Shown one piece after another: positions 49,989 through 62,781 of a DNA stretch of 64,000 nt. The DNA lies in assembly GCF_003369915.1 (NCBI RefSeq), contig NC_046675.1, positions 6,262,001-6,326,000 of the forward strand, in the 5' to 3' direction. Source of the stretch: Drosophila miranda. Taxonomy: Eukaryota > Arthropoda > Insecta > Diptera > Drosophilidae. Position numbers and translations under genes: made by a program. Below the pieces are notes generated by a model, which was not told the origin of the DNA, did no database searches, and was given only the letters and a program-made list of their open reading frames with translations. Within the stretch, counting starts at the first letter, position 1; each line of letters starts with the position of its first letter.

Positions 49989-52900
49989 ATGCTCCAATTG
50001 TGCACCATCTACGCCTGCGCCAACGGAACGCTGGGCCTGAACTTGAGTCGTGCCCCCTGGGACCCGTATCCGTGGGTCAGCGGGGTGCAGGAGAAATCAA
50101 ATGCGGCGCGCGGCGGTGTCCGTCTTGGCGATACTCTGCTGGAGCTGAATGGAGTGGACATACTCGGCCTGCGGATCAGTGAGCTGGCCAATCGCCTGGC
50201 AGAGCACTGGCAGAGTGGGGCCGAGTGTGTGACCATGATGGTGTGGCGCCAGCAGGCGGCCCTCACATCGTCCGAGGATGCCGAGGAGGCATCCCATGCT
50301 GTGGTGAGTCGAAACCGCGCTGCCACTTGCCGCACAATTGGCATGGCCTCCCGAAACCCATGCAGATGCCTCAAGTGCTGTCAGCCTGTACTTGTAGCTG
50401 ATTTGCCGATGGTTAAATGGGGCATTGTCATACACGAATGTGCCGCAAAGTGGCTAGGTACTGTACTGTACTGGTAATGCTTGTTGCCGCTGCTGTTGTT
50501 CACGTGCCACTGAGCGTTACGTAATGCTGATTGGCTTAATGACTGCTGGCTCTGTCTTAGCAATTAGTCGCTACAGCCTGGTCTACTTAGCCATTACCCC
50601 AGAGTGCTTGCTTGCTCAGAAGAGCACCAATCATTCGATTCTGCTTTTAAAAAATGCATCTACCGTACATATATCCTTGACTTACTTTGGGTTATCCAAT
50701 CGAATGCTATTCATTTATGCTGAATGCTGAATGGGCCACATGTAAAATATATTACAAGTCCCCAGCCCGGAGGTGTCCTTCCATTGCCTTGGGGCCTTGC
50801 CATGGGCGTGTCTGTCTTTCTGTCTGTCTATCTGTGTTTGCTGTTTGTCTGTTGCCGACCGAGAAGCTGTTTATTTTATTAAATTCAATTGAATTGAAAT
50901 AATGCAATTTTGTTCTTGACACATCATGTGTACTTTATTACAATTCAATTGACCCAAATGTCCTCAAAGGGGTGGACCCTGTCGGACAGTCGAAAATTGC
51001 TGCCACACAGACACACTTCTGGCATACCTGGTGCAAGTGGTGCACGTGGAACGTCCATTTCAATCAAGGCTGAAGGCTATGCATCTGCATCAAATCGAGT
51101 CTCTGTGTGTCTGTGTGTCCGTTAAACAGATTAAACTTGCAGCAGTCCTCGACCATGGATGTATGTATCTCTCGGATGTAACTTGCATCCTGTCGGTGGC
51201 AGTATAATCATTTTATTGAATCACAATAATGCAGTGCTTTGCTCGTTTTGATAATCGCATGCAAATTCGTCCAAATGGAATGATTCAATACCATTAAAGG
51301 CATTCCTCGGACTCATTTGATTGCAATTCCCTCAACCTTGAAGCCAAAACACTAAAATTAACCAATGTTTTCCCCTCGCTTTGTGTCTTTGCAGCAGCAT
51401 GGAATTAATCAACAATCGCTGCAAAAGTTTGCAACATGCCTTCAACATATTTCCCAATTACTGGAGTGTCCTGTGTGCCTTGAGGTAAGTGGGTGAGGTT
51501 GCCACGAAAAGGCCAATCCAGACCGTCGTTGCATGTGCGTTGCATATCGATGAGGTCGCCTCTGTGGCCCGTGCATCGACAGCAGCTCGGGCTTTAGTTT
51601 TAGTTCGTCATTATCTAAACTCAACTCGACGGAACTCTCTCAAAACTTACGTAGTTGCCAGTTGCCGCTTGTTTGCCTTTGAGAGGCTCTCTGCTGCTGT
51701 TACTGCTAGTCCTGATCCTAGTCCCAATCCCAGTGGCAGTCGCAGTGCCAGTCTCCCAGTCCCCTTCCGGTACTGCGTTGATTTTGCTGCGCAAGTTTGT
51801 TGCTAATCACTTGACTGTATATAAAGTTTGCAACGTTGGGCTGCTGCCAGTGATTGCTGCCCTCTTGACTCTTGGCCCCTAACCACTCTCACCACTCTCT
51901 CTCTCTCGCTCTCTCACTCTCTCTGTCAAGCAGGTATGTATATATACCGTGCCGGCATTGTTTACTCAATTACTCAAACGACGCACCACGCCAGAGCCGA
52001 GCCTCAGCCACCTCCAACTCCACCTCCAGCTTCATTCATGTCGTCATGTTGGCAGTTAATGGCCGTCGGTTATGTTCTGGCCAAGTGTTTTTATATGAGA
52101 TATGAACACCCTGGCTGAGTTTACTATGATATTAATCAGATATTTGCCAGCTTAACTTATGCTTTTCCTTGTTGGAAAGTCCTTCTTCCAGTTTAAAAGG
52201 TTCGGTAAGGGTATTCTAGCCATCGATTCTAGCCAGTATTTACCTCTTGTTTTTGTATATTCTTTTTTTCGTCCCACATTGAAGTAGATTTTTGATAAAT
52301 GTTTGCTCTGGCATGTGATTTGATTAGTTTGGCAAAATACATATGTACAAGCGAGTATATGCAAGACAAAGTGATTGATTATGTCGTTTAAAAATCAAAT
52401 ATTGACGATTAGGCAGATGTGTGCACAAATATATATATACATATGGGTATATATATATGTATATAGGTATGGTGTAGAAAGTCAGTGTGCCTAATCTTGT
52501 CATTCGCCCGCGGGTCCACCCTCCTTCTGGGTGCTCCTGATTCTGTCCTGATTCTGCTGCGCCCCAGAGCTCGTTGTGCATTTAAATTGAAGCTGCTGGC
52601 GAGTGTCCGGCTTTAAATTTATTTATGCCCAGCTTGTCAGCAAAAACATAAATTTAATTAATTAGACAAGATAAAGAGTGTCCAGACCTGCAGCCCCCGC
52701 TCCGCTTGCCTCTTGCCTCTTGCCTCCTGCCACTGGCCCGTGCAGGCGGCCATTTAAAATGTAAAGTTATTTTCAAATGAAATTCTCGCTTGCAGCACAT
52801 CTCCGTGTGGCAGTGTCACTGTCCGTGTGCTTGTGTGTCTGTGTGTGTGTGTGTGTGTGGCTATAAATTAAGCATGTGCAGGAGACCCGGACCGGACTGA

Positions 52901-55900
52901 AAGGACATATCGCTCCCAGCCTCCTCCTCGCCTCCCCCTGCCCCCAGAAACAGCCACGCTGCAACGCCTTCAAAGTGGGGCAGCCAGCTAGAGAGCCGCC
53001 ACAGAGCTGTCTGGGACTCGAACTCCACTTGCAGCTGCACTGAATAATTTGTTTATTAACCCAAAATCAGTTTATTCTGGGATACACCTCCCCATCTCCT
53101 CTATCTTCTATCTTCTATCTTCTATCTCTATCATCTCTGGGATATCCCCATGCTCCCTCTCCGGCTTGCGGCTTAGTTGCTGGAGAGTCCTTTAGATTTG
53201 GCAATTATTACTGAAGCACGAAGCTGGCATTATACGAGTTTTGTATTATGGGCTCTATACTCTAGTGCGAGTATATCCACTATATAGTGCCACACTCGTA
53301 CGTACTCTTTATGCATGCATGTGCATGTGCATGCGTGTCTGAGCGTGTTTGGGTTCTATTTATGTATGCAAAAACACACACAAGTCCATTAAGTTATTAA
53401 GGGATTTTGTTTTGCTTGATTTTCAATACTAGTGCATTCTGCTCTCGATTCCCTTCAAAAGATAATCGCTGGCATTAGTCCTTCCCTTGCCGTTGGCATG
53501 CTCCTGGCGGTCGGATAAGGCAGGTCGGATTTGGCATTGGGTTTCCCTTGTTTGACATTAAATCGGGCATGAAACTGTTTTTGTTTCATTTAAATATGCA
53601 TAAATTTGCAGTTCATTTAATTTTCATAAATTTCAAAAGCAAACACAGCCCAGTCCTGGAAATTCAAGGAATTGGCTTTCAACATCAAAAGATGATTAAC
53701 TTACACTCGGCTTTCAACCAAAGCCCCCCAGGCTTTTCTCGAATTAAGTAAACGAGTAAATTGGTAAAAATGCATTGCCTTTTGAGATTTTATTAAGTTT
53801 CATCTCCAACTTGTGTGAAAGAAACACACAGCCGAACAGCAATCGTTGAGTAACTTCTTGATATGAGAACTCTATGTACTTTTCACTAGAAGCGTCATTT
53901 GCACGCAGGTGCCACCAGGCACCTCAAAGTTTAAAGCTGCTTTGGGGTTTGAAAGGGTTTAAAGTCGAATTGAATTGGTCTTGGTATTTTTATACCCAAT
54001 ACTCAAAATGAGTATTGGGGGATACGAGAATATTTCAAAGATACGAGAAAAGATGAGGGATGACTATATCTTCTAAAGTTCAAAATCTGACACAGATAGT
54101 GTAATTACTATAGCCAGAATCAAGAAAACAATTTCATTCTGTCTCGCTCTGTCTCTCTCTAACACACAGGTTTCATGGTCGGTTTTGCCAATTGCAAAAT
54201 ATTAGTTCAAGGATCTCAGAACCCATAAGAGCCAGAGCAACCAAATTTGGTATCCACACTCCTGTGATATCGGACTTTGACCGCTTCATGTCAACATTTC
54301 GACACACCCCCTTCTGCCCCCGCAAAGGACGAAAATCTGGGGCATCCACAAATCTTAGAGACTATTAAGGCTAGAGTAACCAAATTTGGTATCCGCACTT
54401 CTGTTAGATCTCACTATAAAACGTATATCTCAAAATTATTATTATTATTATTTACCCCACCCTCTTCCGCCCCCACAAAGGACGAAAATCTGTTGCATCC
54501 ACAATATTACAGATTCGAGAAAACTAAAAATGCACAATCATAGAGAATGACCATATCTATCCGGTTGCGGAATCTGGATCACATCGGATAATTTGTATAG
54601 CCAAAAGGAATAAATCAGTTTGCAGTGGCTACGCAGCGCCCGACGTCACTCAGACTGATTTTCTGTCTCTCTCGCACGCACTCTTTGTCGTGTCGTTCAA
54701 TATTAGCGGCGTCTGCCGGAGGAGAGCCAGGAGTATCGGGTATAAATGTAGAGTTGCGGTCTCCGCAGCAACTCACAACGTTCCCCCTCGTTCTACATAA
54801 TATCTACATACTGACCAAGTTCACTCTACATGAGGTATACATGCATTCTACACACCAAAAGTGCTGCATACCTTTAGGCTGAACTATAAAAAGGTAGCAA
54901 AAGTTGAGCACAAATTTGATTAAAAAATACCAACAACTATCCCAAATGAACAATCACTGAAATGAAACAAATGAAACAGTCAGTGCAAACAATTTTTATA
55001 TGCTCTCGTTTCCGCATTCAAACCCATTGCTGGACGGCGGTACAGCGAATGCTTCAATTCCGATTCCGATTCCGATTCCATTTCCACTTCCATTTCCAGC
55101 AATATTTGCTTTGCTTAGATCATTTAATTGATTTCCATCACTAATTGGAGTCTTTGTTTATGTATGGAAGGGTATTAAAATAGAAAGCTTTTGCTTATAG
55201 CCATTTAAGCCAATTTCAAACAATCAAATACGAACAGAATTAAAAACTATTCCGCACACGTACAAGCTCTTGAAAATGCTTGTAGTTGTGTATTCTTATT
55301 TTGTATTTGTATTTGCTTCCGGTTTCATTTAATAAAATACGGGCAAGGTATGTGGTTTTTGTAGAAAGAATATCAGCCTAGTGTTCCCATATCAAGGGAA
55401 GTGTCCAAAAGGCCCTTGTTTATTCTTGAGAGTTTTCCCAGATCCATCTTAAATTTTAGAGCTCAGCAAAAAGGTAAGGAGACATCGAATAGTCCATTCG
55501 ACAGAGATGTAACCTTCCGGCTTCTGTCTCTGTTTTTTGTTTAAATTGCAAACGAATCGTTTTACATTTGTAATACTTGCAAAGCAGTTTGGCCAAATCG
55601 GTGAGAGCAAAAAAGTATGGAAAGCTTCAGACCAGAAATTGTTTCTTTATTCAGCCAAATTTATGTTTGGCTGCATATTTACAACAGTTTTTGCCCCCGA
55701 ACACAGACGCACACGTGTCTTCCCCCTTTTATGGCGGGGCAGAGACAAAAAGCATCATACAAATTTCAATACATATTCTTCAGTCTGTCAGTCGATCCGA
55801 TTTTCCGCTTTCCGTTTTTCTTCCTTTTTTTATTATATGTATGTATATTTTTTTGTTCTCTGTTGTTTTGCAGTGTTTTTCAGTTTTGTGAGGCGATGCC

Positions 55901-58723
55901 AGGGCCAGCTTGAAATGCGCAAAAGTATTTTTGTGCGCATCAAAAACTCGTTCATACAGTTGTATTATTTTAAATCCGCTTGCAATATTTTCAATTTGAT
56001 TTTCAATTTAAATGGAAAGCTTTCTGCGCACAGCATACCCAAAATAATACATTTTGCATGCCAATGCGAGAAAGGAAAAACAGGAGCCGGAGCCTCAATA
56101 AGGAGAAAGGAGAGCCATGTTTCGGTGAATTCCGATTGATGCCCTGCCCCGACAGAGCAATAATCAAATTTAGTTTCATTTTTGAGCATTATGTTACATA
56201 TGACGTTGACTAGAATTGCTTTTTCTTCAAAATCCCATTCGCAGTACAATCAAGAAGCAATCAGAGAGTGCTTCCTTTGAGTGTGCTCACTATCCATGAT
56301 AGTTATAATTAAATGAAATAAACCACATCCCCCCCATACACACACACACGCACACATACTCCCCCTCCATTGTATAATTATGTATATATTTTCACAAAGA
56401 TTTTCCTTTCTTTCTTTTTTCTTTTTTGATTTATTCTCACTTTGTGGCTGCACTTCCTTTGACTTCGGTTTCTCCCCCCTTCCTGCCTCGGGCCAACAAC
56501 CAACAAAAATCAGGTCATCAAACCACCTGGATGGCAGTGCTGCAACGGACACGTGCTCTGCAATAATTGCCGCAGCCGGTCCGTGAAGTGTCCGGTGTGT
56601 CGTGTGCCACTGGGGCCCAGGGGCCGCTGCCTGCTGTCGGATAAATTATTCACCCTGCTGGCGGAGAACTTTCCCTGCGATGGCGGTGAGTGCAACCAAC
56701 ATTTACTTACTTGTATTTATAACTTTTATCTATTTAATCGTGGCAAAACGATACCCAAATTAGCGTCGTCATTAGGCGACATCTGTCTGGGCCGGGTGGG
56801 ATCCTCCGCCCACCGTCGCGACGGTCCCAAATATATATCAAAAGATATATCATCCAGCTGTCATTTACTTTGTGCCAAAAACTTTTGAGTAGCGCCAAGT
56901 GTCAATGTTTCACTTAAATCTCGGCCGAAGGAGAGAGTCCTGAAAGCAAATGAAAGGAAAATGTAAGCCAAGTCAAGAGTGCTTGAAATTGAGCGCAATG
57001 GCTCATCTTTTCGCTGTTGTTCTTCTTCTTTTTATAGCATAATTATGTAACATAAATTGCTAAAGTTTTTCACGCTTTATGCCGTTGCCGTTGCCATACT
57101 GTTGGCATTGCGTTACATATTCCTGTTGTTTCCGGTGTTCTTTCGCTTAAAGTTTGGACGCCGCCCTCGTTGCCATTTTCAATCTGTGTCCGCGTCCGCC
57201 TCCTCGTCCGCGTCCGCCCAACTCAACTTCAAGTGAAGTTTACAGCGTAGGTAACAAGCGGCAACAAGAACAAACATGAACGAATTTTCCGCCGTTGTCT
57301 GCATTTGCTTTTACTTGTTGGTCTTCAGTTTTTTTGTTGTTGTCTTTTTTTTTACCAACTTCCTGTGCGTTTTTGTAAGGGCTGTACACGGTACTAGAAG
57401 AGTGCGTGGGTTTATTATATCCGAAATACAGGAAGCAATACCAAGTAAATAATTATTTAAATTTTGCAGATACAGAAGATATGGAGACAAGATATGGAAT
57501 TGGCTGACAAAAGTCGCTTCTGCCCCAAGAGGGATAGAAGGATAGCTACCTGATTAGCGGGTATCTTACAGTCGAAATCATATCTATAGCAGTCTCTAGC
57601 AGACTTCTTTTCTTGTTTCCTTTTGTTTAGCTTAGTCTCTGCTTAGTACGTTTTTATTGCTTCTACATTAAGTGTGCATTCTTTATGTTTTTGCTGAGAT
57701 TTCCCCCACTCCCCACTCGCCTCCCCACTCCTCTTGCTCCGTTCATATTTATATAAAGATGGAGAAATTTATTTACTTTTTTTTCTATTTTCATTTGCCA
57801 CTTAAACTTCTTGAGAGTTGCCTGGCCGAGGGGCAGGAGCTGGCGGTTCTGTAGGGTTCGTGGAAAGACCTAACGAGCGCAAAAGGACAATTCCGACTGC
57901 AGGAAAACTTGAAAATTTCGAGCCATCAACAATTGTGCGTATGGAGGGATGCAGGGATGGTCCTGGGGGGAGGGGCGCCCAGGAGTTGACGGGGACTGAC
58001 AGTGGGGCGGCCATAGATATTTATTCGTGGCAACATTTATTGCATTTCCATTTTGGGACCTATTTTTTGTTGTGCAATTCGTTGAACTTTTTCCGTTTTT
58101 GTTGCAGGAAAAGCAAAAGCCAACAAGGTGACTGCGGACCAGGACCAGGACCAGGACCCAGACCCGGACCCGGAGGGCCAGCGAAAACCGAGCAGCGTCA
58201 ACAAGTGCACAAATGAATATCATAATCAACCAAAAATGGCGCTGGCCAAGTCGAACTCTGGCAAGAAGTGCGGCAAACAAATCTCCAGGCAACTGCAGCT
58301 GGACGCAGTGGCAGTTGTGGTTCTGAATGGGACAGACAGCGGAGCAGGTGGGTGTGATGGGGGCGGCGACTCCCCGTTGCAGCAGCACCGGCAAATGCCA
58401 AAGGGAAATGAGGCAAATGCTCGAATTCGAAATAATGTCGCCGACAACAACCGCAACAGCAGCAGGGACGAGAGCAGCAGCCAGGGCCAGGATGAGAACA
58501 AGAAGGTCCTGCAACGTTGCACACTGATAAAAGTGCAGCACCAGGAGACTCGTTTCAACGAGGCGGAGCAGAAGAAGCAGCTCCTCGAGCTCGAGAGCAA
58601 CAATATGCTCGTTAAACCAAAGTTAAAGTTGAGTAAGAAAAGTTGGCGGCTTACAGGCAAAGATCAAGACGGATTGCGCAGTGATGAAGTTGCAAACATA
58701 AATACTGGGCAGCACCAGGAGCC

Positions 58724-58755
<32 letters not shown>

Positions 58756-59549
58756 TGATGCAGTCAGCTGGAGGCGGCAAAGGCCAGCTGCTATTTCAAA
58801 ATTATCATTGCCCCACTGGGAAATCATGTATCTCCAGCTGCAACAGCATCAGGAGCAGCAGCGCGGCGCTGAAACTTTCCCAGCCAGCGGGACAGCCCAA
58901 ATTGTCAACCGTCAAAGATGGGGCCAGCAGCGCAGAGGCGGCGGCCACTCCTGCGGCAGCCGAAATTGCAGCGGCCACCTTATCAGTGGGGAGCCATAAA
59001 CAGGCGCCAGCATCTGAAGTAAATCAGGCAACGTCATCCCTAGTTTCGGGGTCGACGGCTGCGTCATCAATAAAGTCCTGCGAGTGGCAGCTCCTGAGGC
59101 ATCTTAGCAGCGAGCACCGCCTGGCCGTGCTGCAGTCCTACGGCACGTTCGGGGAGCGGCTGCACGTCCAGCTGCCGTCCCAGCAGGCGGTGGCATGCCT
59201 CAGTCTGAGCGAGGATGTCAGCCCGGGCCACGAGAATGTCAGAGTGCACACATTTTTCCTGGCTGTCATACCGATCGGCACAGGGCAGGGGCATGCCGCC
59301 TTCCTCTGGCACCTGGACCGGCCACAGGAGGAGCCACAGCCCCACTTTGAGACTGTCATCGAGACACAGTGCGGGCGTGTCAAGTGGTTCGGTCCAGCCC
59401 AGTCACTCAGCCGCAGTTGGCCGGAGATTGCTGCATCTGGGCATTTCCTCACCTGCCCCAGCCTGGAGAAGAACGCCTGCGCAGCCTTTGATATCACAGT
59501 GAAAGCAAAGTCCTTCCGGAGTCGCCAGACTTCTTGCCAGAATCCTTAA
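49989..59549 (+). CDS. PDZ-RING protein with C-terminal TRAF/SINA-like region, probable E3 ubiquitin ligase (plus-strand paralogue)
   Basis: Exons 49989-50303, 51395-51484, 56514-56685 and 58108-59549 join in frame (phases 0, 0, 1) to 672 residues. The PDZ-like domain (about 8-95) lies in one exon: WDPYPWVSG, GGVRLGDTLLELNG, LGLRISELA. The RING (130-164: CPVC, CCNGHVLCNNC, CPVC) is cut by an intron after its second Cys pair position (CPVCLE|V). Exon 4 encodes a Gln/Asn/Ser-rich linker with DQ/DP and EQ repeats, then a conserved-looking block at about 518-660 (WQLLRHL, LHVQLPSQQ, HTFFLAVIP) that suits a SINA/TRAF-like substrate-binding fold. The neighbour at 42153-44396 is a paralogue. Substrates are unknown. 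Confidence 0.85.
50304..51394. other. Intron 1 of the plus-strand PDZ-RING gene
   Basis: A 1.1 kb intron with no other feature seen. The acceptor may be at 51394 or, three bases later, at the second CAG (one-residue difference). Confidence 0.7.
53991..54793 (+). mobile_element. Non-autonomous transposon-like element, HINE/DINE-1-like structure
   Basis: The left end TATACCCAATACTC (53991-54004) is the inverted repeat of the right GAGTATCGGGTATA (54731-54744), 13 of 14 matching. A hairpin able to pair GTTGC with GCAAC (54753-54772) follows the right repeat, then a C/T-rich end. The left end also folds back on itself (CCAATACTCA / TGAGTATTGG). Inside are two tandem copies of a 139-154 bp unit that contains ACCAAATTTGGTATCC (54239, 54379) and AAAGGACGAAAATCTG (54324, 54478). 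No ORF. Subterminal inverted repeats plus a 3' hairpin are what Helentron-associated elements of Drosophila show; the sequence also looks like a repeat I remember from several fly genomes. The class is inference. Confidence 0.65.
55060..55099. repeat. CCGATT/CCATTT hexamer repeat
   Basis: Six to seven degenerate hexamers. Confidence 0.8.
56686..58107. other. Intron 3 of the plus-strand PDZ-RING gene
   Basis: A 1.4 kb intron holding a degenerate element copy at 57383-57578. No gene seen. Confidence 0.7.
57383..57578 (+). repeat. Degenerate non-autonomous element copy
   Basis: The 5' part (GTACACGGTACTAGAAGAG then GGGTTTATTATATC) parallels that at 20145, and the 3' part GGGTATCTTACAGTCGA (57559-57575) parallels that at 20693. 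About 195 bp, with internal loss. Confidence 0.5.
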
Positions 59550-62500
59550 CCATTTAGCCTTAGACTAAGCCCACTTAGTGATTAGTTTAGCTTAGTGATT
59601 AGTGAAGACTGCAAATGAATTTTCCCCTATAGAATCTGTGTACTTTACTACCAATTTTCATGGCACTCCCAAAGTAGTTCAGAAATAAAATAAAAACCCA
59701 AATGCAAATACAAATGGAGCGTGGAATCAAAGTCTCTTGACGAGCCTTGACGGCTGTATGCTTTGTAAATTATATTTGCATTTTTTTTGGTGCCAATGCT
59801 CGTGTTCGTGTATTTATTCGAAAAAATGCCAAACGCAATTTGGAAATGTGTTTAATGTGCAATATTTTTAATTAATAAAAACATTTAGAATTTTGCTGGC
59901 CAGGCAATTTACAAGTCAAGCAGATATCGAGGTTTTTTATACCCTATATTAGATGGAAGATACTCGTATGTACAATATATCGGAAACGGTAAGGCTCGGT
60001 AAGAGCCACAGATACCCAACATCGATGCACAGTTTCCCATTTTAATAACATTCTTGTTTTTTGGTCAAGAGTATTCCTGTTTCGTGGTTCATTAGGGGGG
60101 AATTTTTCTTGATGAAAAATAACTCCGATATTTGCATTGCAAACCAGCAGAAACAGCCGCAGCAGCAGGCAGCCACGACTAGCGCTTGTCTGTTTGCTGC
60201 CTCCTGATAATTGACTTGCATGCAAATTAATGTTTTTTGCCCGATGTACTTGCTGCTCCTGCTCTTCCCTGTGTGGGTGTGTGTGTGTCCTTGTGCGTGT
60301 GGGCGTAAATTGCCGTCTCTACTGTCCGACAAACAGTAAACACGGGGCACAGACCATCGAGCTATTTTCAACAGTGCCATGCAATACATAAATCTCTGCA
60401 GCCATCGATGTTTACTATATTTAAGGAAAAAACTTCAATTTTCATACAACGAAAATCACAGAGTACTATAGTGCTGTATAGTCCGTGTTTTTGGGTGGCT
60501 GGCTGCATGTGCAGGGGCAAATAAAGGAACGTTTTGCTTTATTACAGTTTTTTTTGTTGTTTTTTTTCCTCGACCAGCTTTGGTTTGCCTTTTGTAGCTT
60601 TTCCACGCTGTCGCCTGTTTGTTTTTGATGAGCCATCATCATCGTCATCAGCAACATCATCCATGCCATTGCCATCTTATACACTGTACTCTACTGTACT
60701 GCCCTGCACTCAGGCCTGGGATGTGTGTATCGAGTAACAACAAAAAAGTGTACATAGTTAAAATAAATTAAAAATTTCTGCACACGACACTTTTTTTTCG
60801 CACAACCGGACGCATTATGTGTGCCTCTGATGATGAGGAGATGATCTGGTTGCAACACGAGAAATGGTGTTGGCGAGTGGGTGGACAATGAAAGCACTGT
60901 TCGGTGTCCTTAGCGGTCCATCAGGTAAATTAAAAAGGCTCCGGCATCGCAATTACGAAAAAACCCGTGGCAAAAATGATGAGCCGGTAAAAATGCAAAT
61001 TTCAGAAAACAATTATAAAAACAAATGCATTGTGCCCCAGACCGACCCAAGGATATCAGAGAAAGGGAGGGGGGTGTTTGGTTGTGAGCAATTGGTCACT
61101 GACATGAACAAAATACACGATTGAGGGCTGCTAAACCTTTGGAGGTTTTTGAATCGTTTGATTTAAGTGCATTTTAGGGATTAAAGATCTTTGCTCAAAT
61201 TTGTTTGAGAGTTAATAAAATTAAGTATTATTGTGTTTATTTACTGTATATTTGAGGGATCAATGCTGGAAACAAGTGCCAAGACATCTGCCATATTTAA
61301 TGGGATAGGTCGGGTTCGGTTCGGATCGAATGCCATCGAATCAAAGTACATACATATGTACATATGTATATCAAACAAAAGTTTAGCAACCTCTCTGCTT
61401 GACAACCGAGTTGTATACCCGAGTTGCGTAATATTTCAGTAGCCGCTCGCTCACTTCTTTATCAATTCCGGATATTTTATTATCGTACTTTCATTTCAAC
61501 TATTTATCGGCTAATTTGGGAGCTACAAATATGAGAAGTACAATCGTATTTCGTAAGAAAGATAAGAGTTTCTGGCTCATCCGTTCTGTGAAAACAAAAG
61601 CTTTCAGGCGACTGCACAGCGACTTAGAGCAAAGTATATTTAAATGAGGTAAGGAAATGAAGAAATATATGACCTCATCATGTTTCCTGGGGTCAAACGC
61701 TTGAAACGCAGAGAGAGAGATGAATATATGATAAAAAGATGCACACTGCCGAAGAGCGGGAGTGCCTTACCTTGTATAAATACACCTGGACTCAGTGTTT
61801 CCAGCTCTGCTTTACTCAGTATCTCCCCATCTACCGGGGCACACAAGCTTCTCACTCTGTCTTGTTCTCAGCTTCCCATTTTTCAACTGTCCATCACAAT
61901 CCGCTTTCCCCTCTCTCTCAGACTGCACCCTTCGCTGCAACTCCATAAACGTCGTGGCCAGCTCAAGGTGTATTATTAACAGGTGACCCGCGCTCACAAA
62001 ACGCAGCCAAGACAATGCCAAGGAAATCATGCTTCTCACCTTGTATTAAAATGTCCCCTATACATTCACGACTCTCTGTCTTTCACTGTTTAACCCCATC
62101 TACTCGACTCCTTACAGAGTATCTTTCATTCCCGCTCTCTCTTCCAACTCGCTCCCTCTGGCGAACGACTCTTCTCTTTCCCATACATAATCTCTCTTTG
62201 CTAATTTTTCTCCATTCACGCGGTCGCGGTCGGGGACGGGGCGGCGTCGCTTCGTTCGGCGTTTGTTTTGCGACGCTTATTTGTTTGCCAATTAGTTTTA
62301 ATCGAAGAGAGCGCCCAGCCCCCGTTCCAAGTGCACAATCGCCGCCTCAATTGCTTTTCTAATTAATGCGTTGCGCAAATATTTGCCAGAGCACGTGTAA
62401 TACAATTAATGAAATCCGATGTACCCACTGCCGCGGACCCTCTCCACAGGGCGCCGCGGCTACTCCGGTCGTGCCTGACTGTCGCGCGTCTTATTGTTCT

Positions 62501-62781
62501 TTCTTGCAGTGCAGCGTTCGGTCTGGTCGCGTAGCGAAGCGTCCGTCGGTCAAGTGGTCGTTGATTGCGTAGCTATCGCTCTATCTCTTTGCCCTGTCGT
62601 TCTTCTCCTCGCGCGGCTGTCAATAAAGCTCTAGAGCATACGTCATCATTGAGTATCGGAGCGGCGGCGACCTCTCTTTGTTTTGTGCTTTTTTGCTTTT
62701 GACTTTTGCTCAGTTTTGTTTTGCTTCGCTCTTCTTTCGCTGTGAAACCCAACGCGTGCTAAATAGGGAGAAACGCAGAAC
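59550..62781. other. Intergenic, 3.2 kb, and leader of the last gene
   Basis: Begins with the PDZ-RING 3' UTR. The last several hundred bases are rich in C/T and GTCG motifs and should contain the promoter and 5' UTR of the gene at 62782. No gene supported. Confidence 0.5.
59684..59689 (+). terminator. Poly(A) signal (AATAAA) of the plus-strand PDZ-RING gene
   Basis: Two overlapping AATAAA motifs (59684 and 59689), 135 bp after the stop codon. Confidence 0.6.

Larger units (their letters stand above)
51485..56513. other. Intron 2 of the plus-strand PDZ-RING gene (5.0 kb)
   Basis: A large intron that hosts the transposon-like element at 53991-54793, a TTCCGA/TTCCAT repeat at 55060-55099 and CT/GT tracts. 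Long frames near 55.5-56.1 kb are AT-rich and unsupported. Confidence 0.7.

Noticed and set aside
55537-56139. 200-codon plus-strand frame in the PDZ-RING intron
   Set aside because: AT-rich Phe/Ser-heavy composition typical of random intronic frames; nothing domain-like.
57870-58541. 223-codon minus-strand frame
   Set aside because: Antisense to exon 4 of the plus-strand PDZ-RING gene, generated by its repeats.
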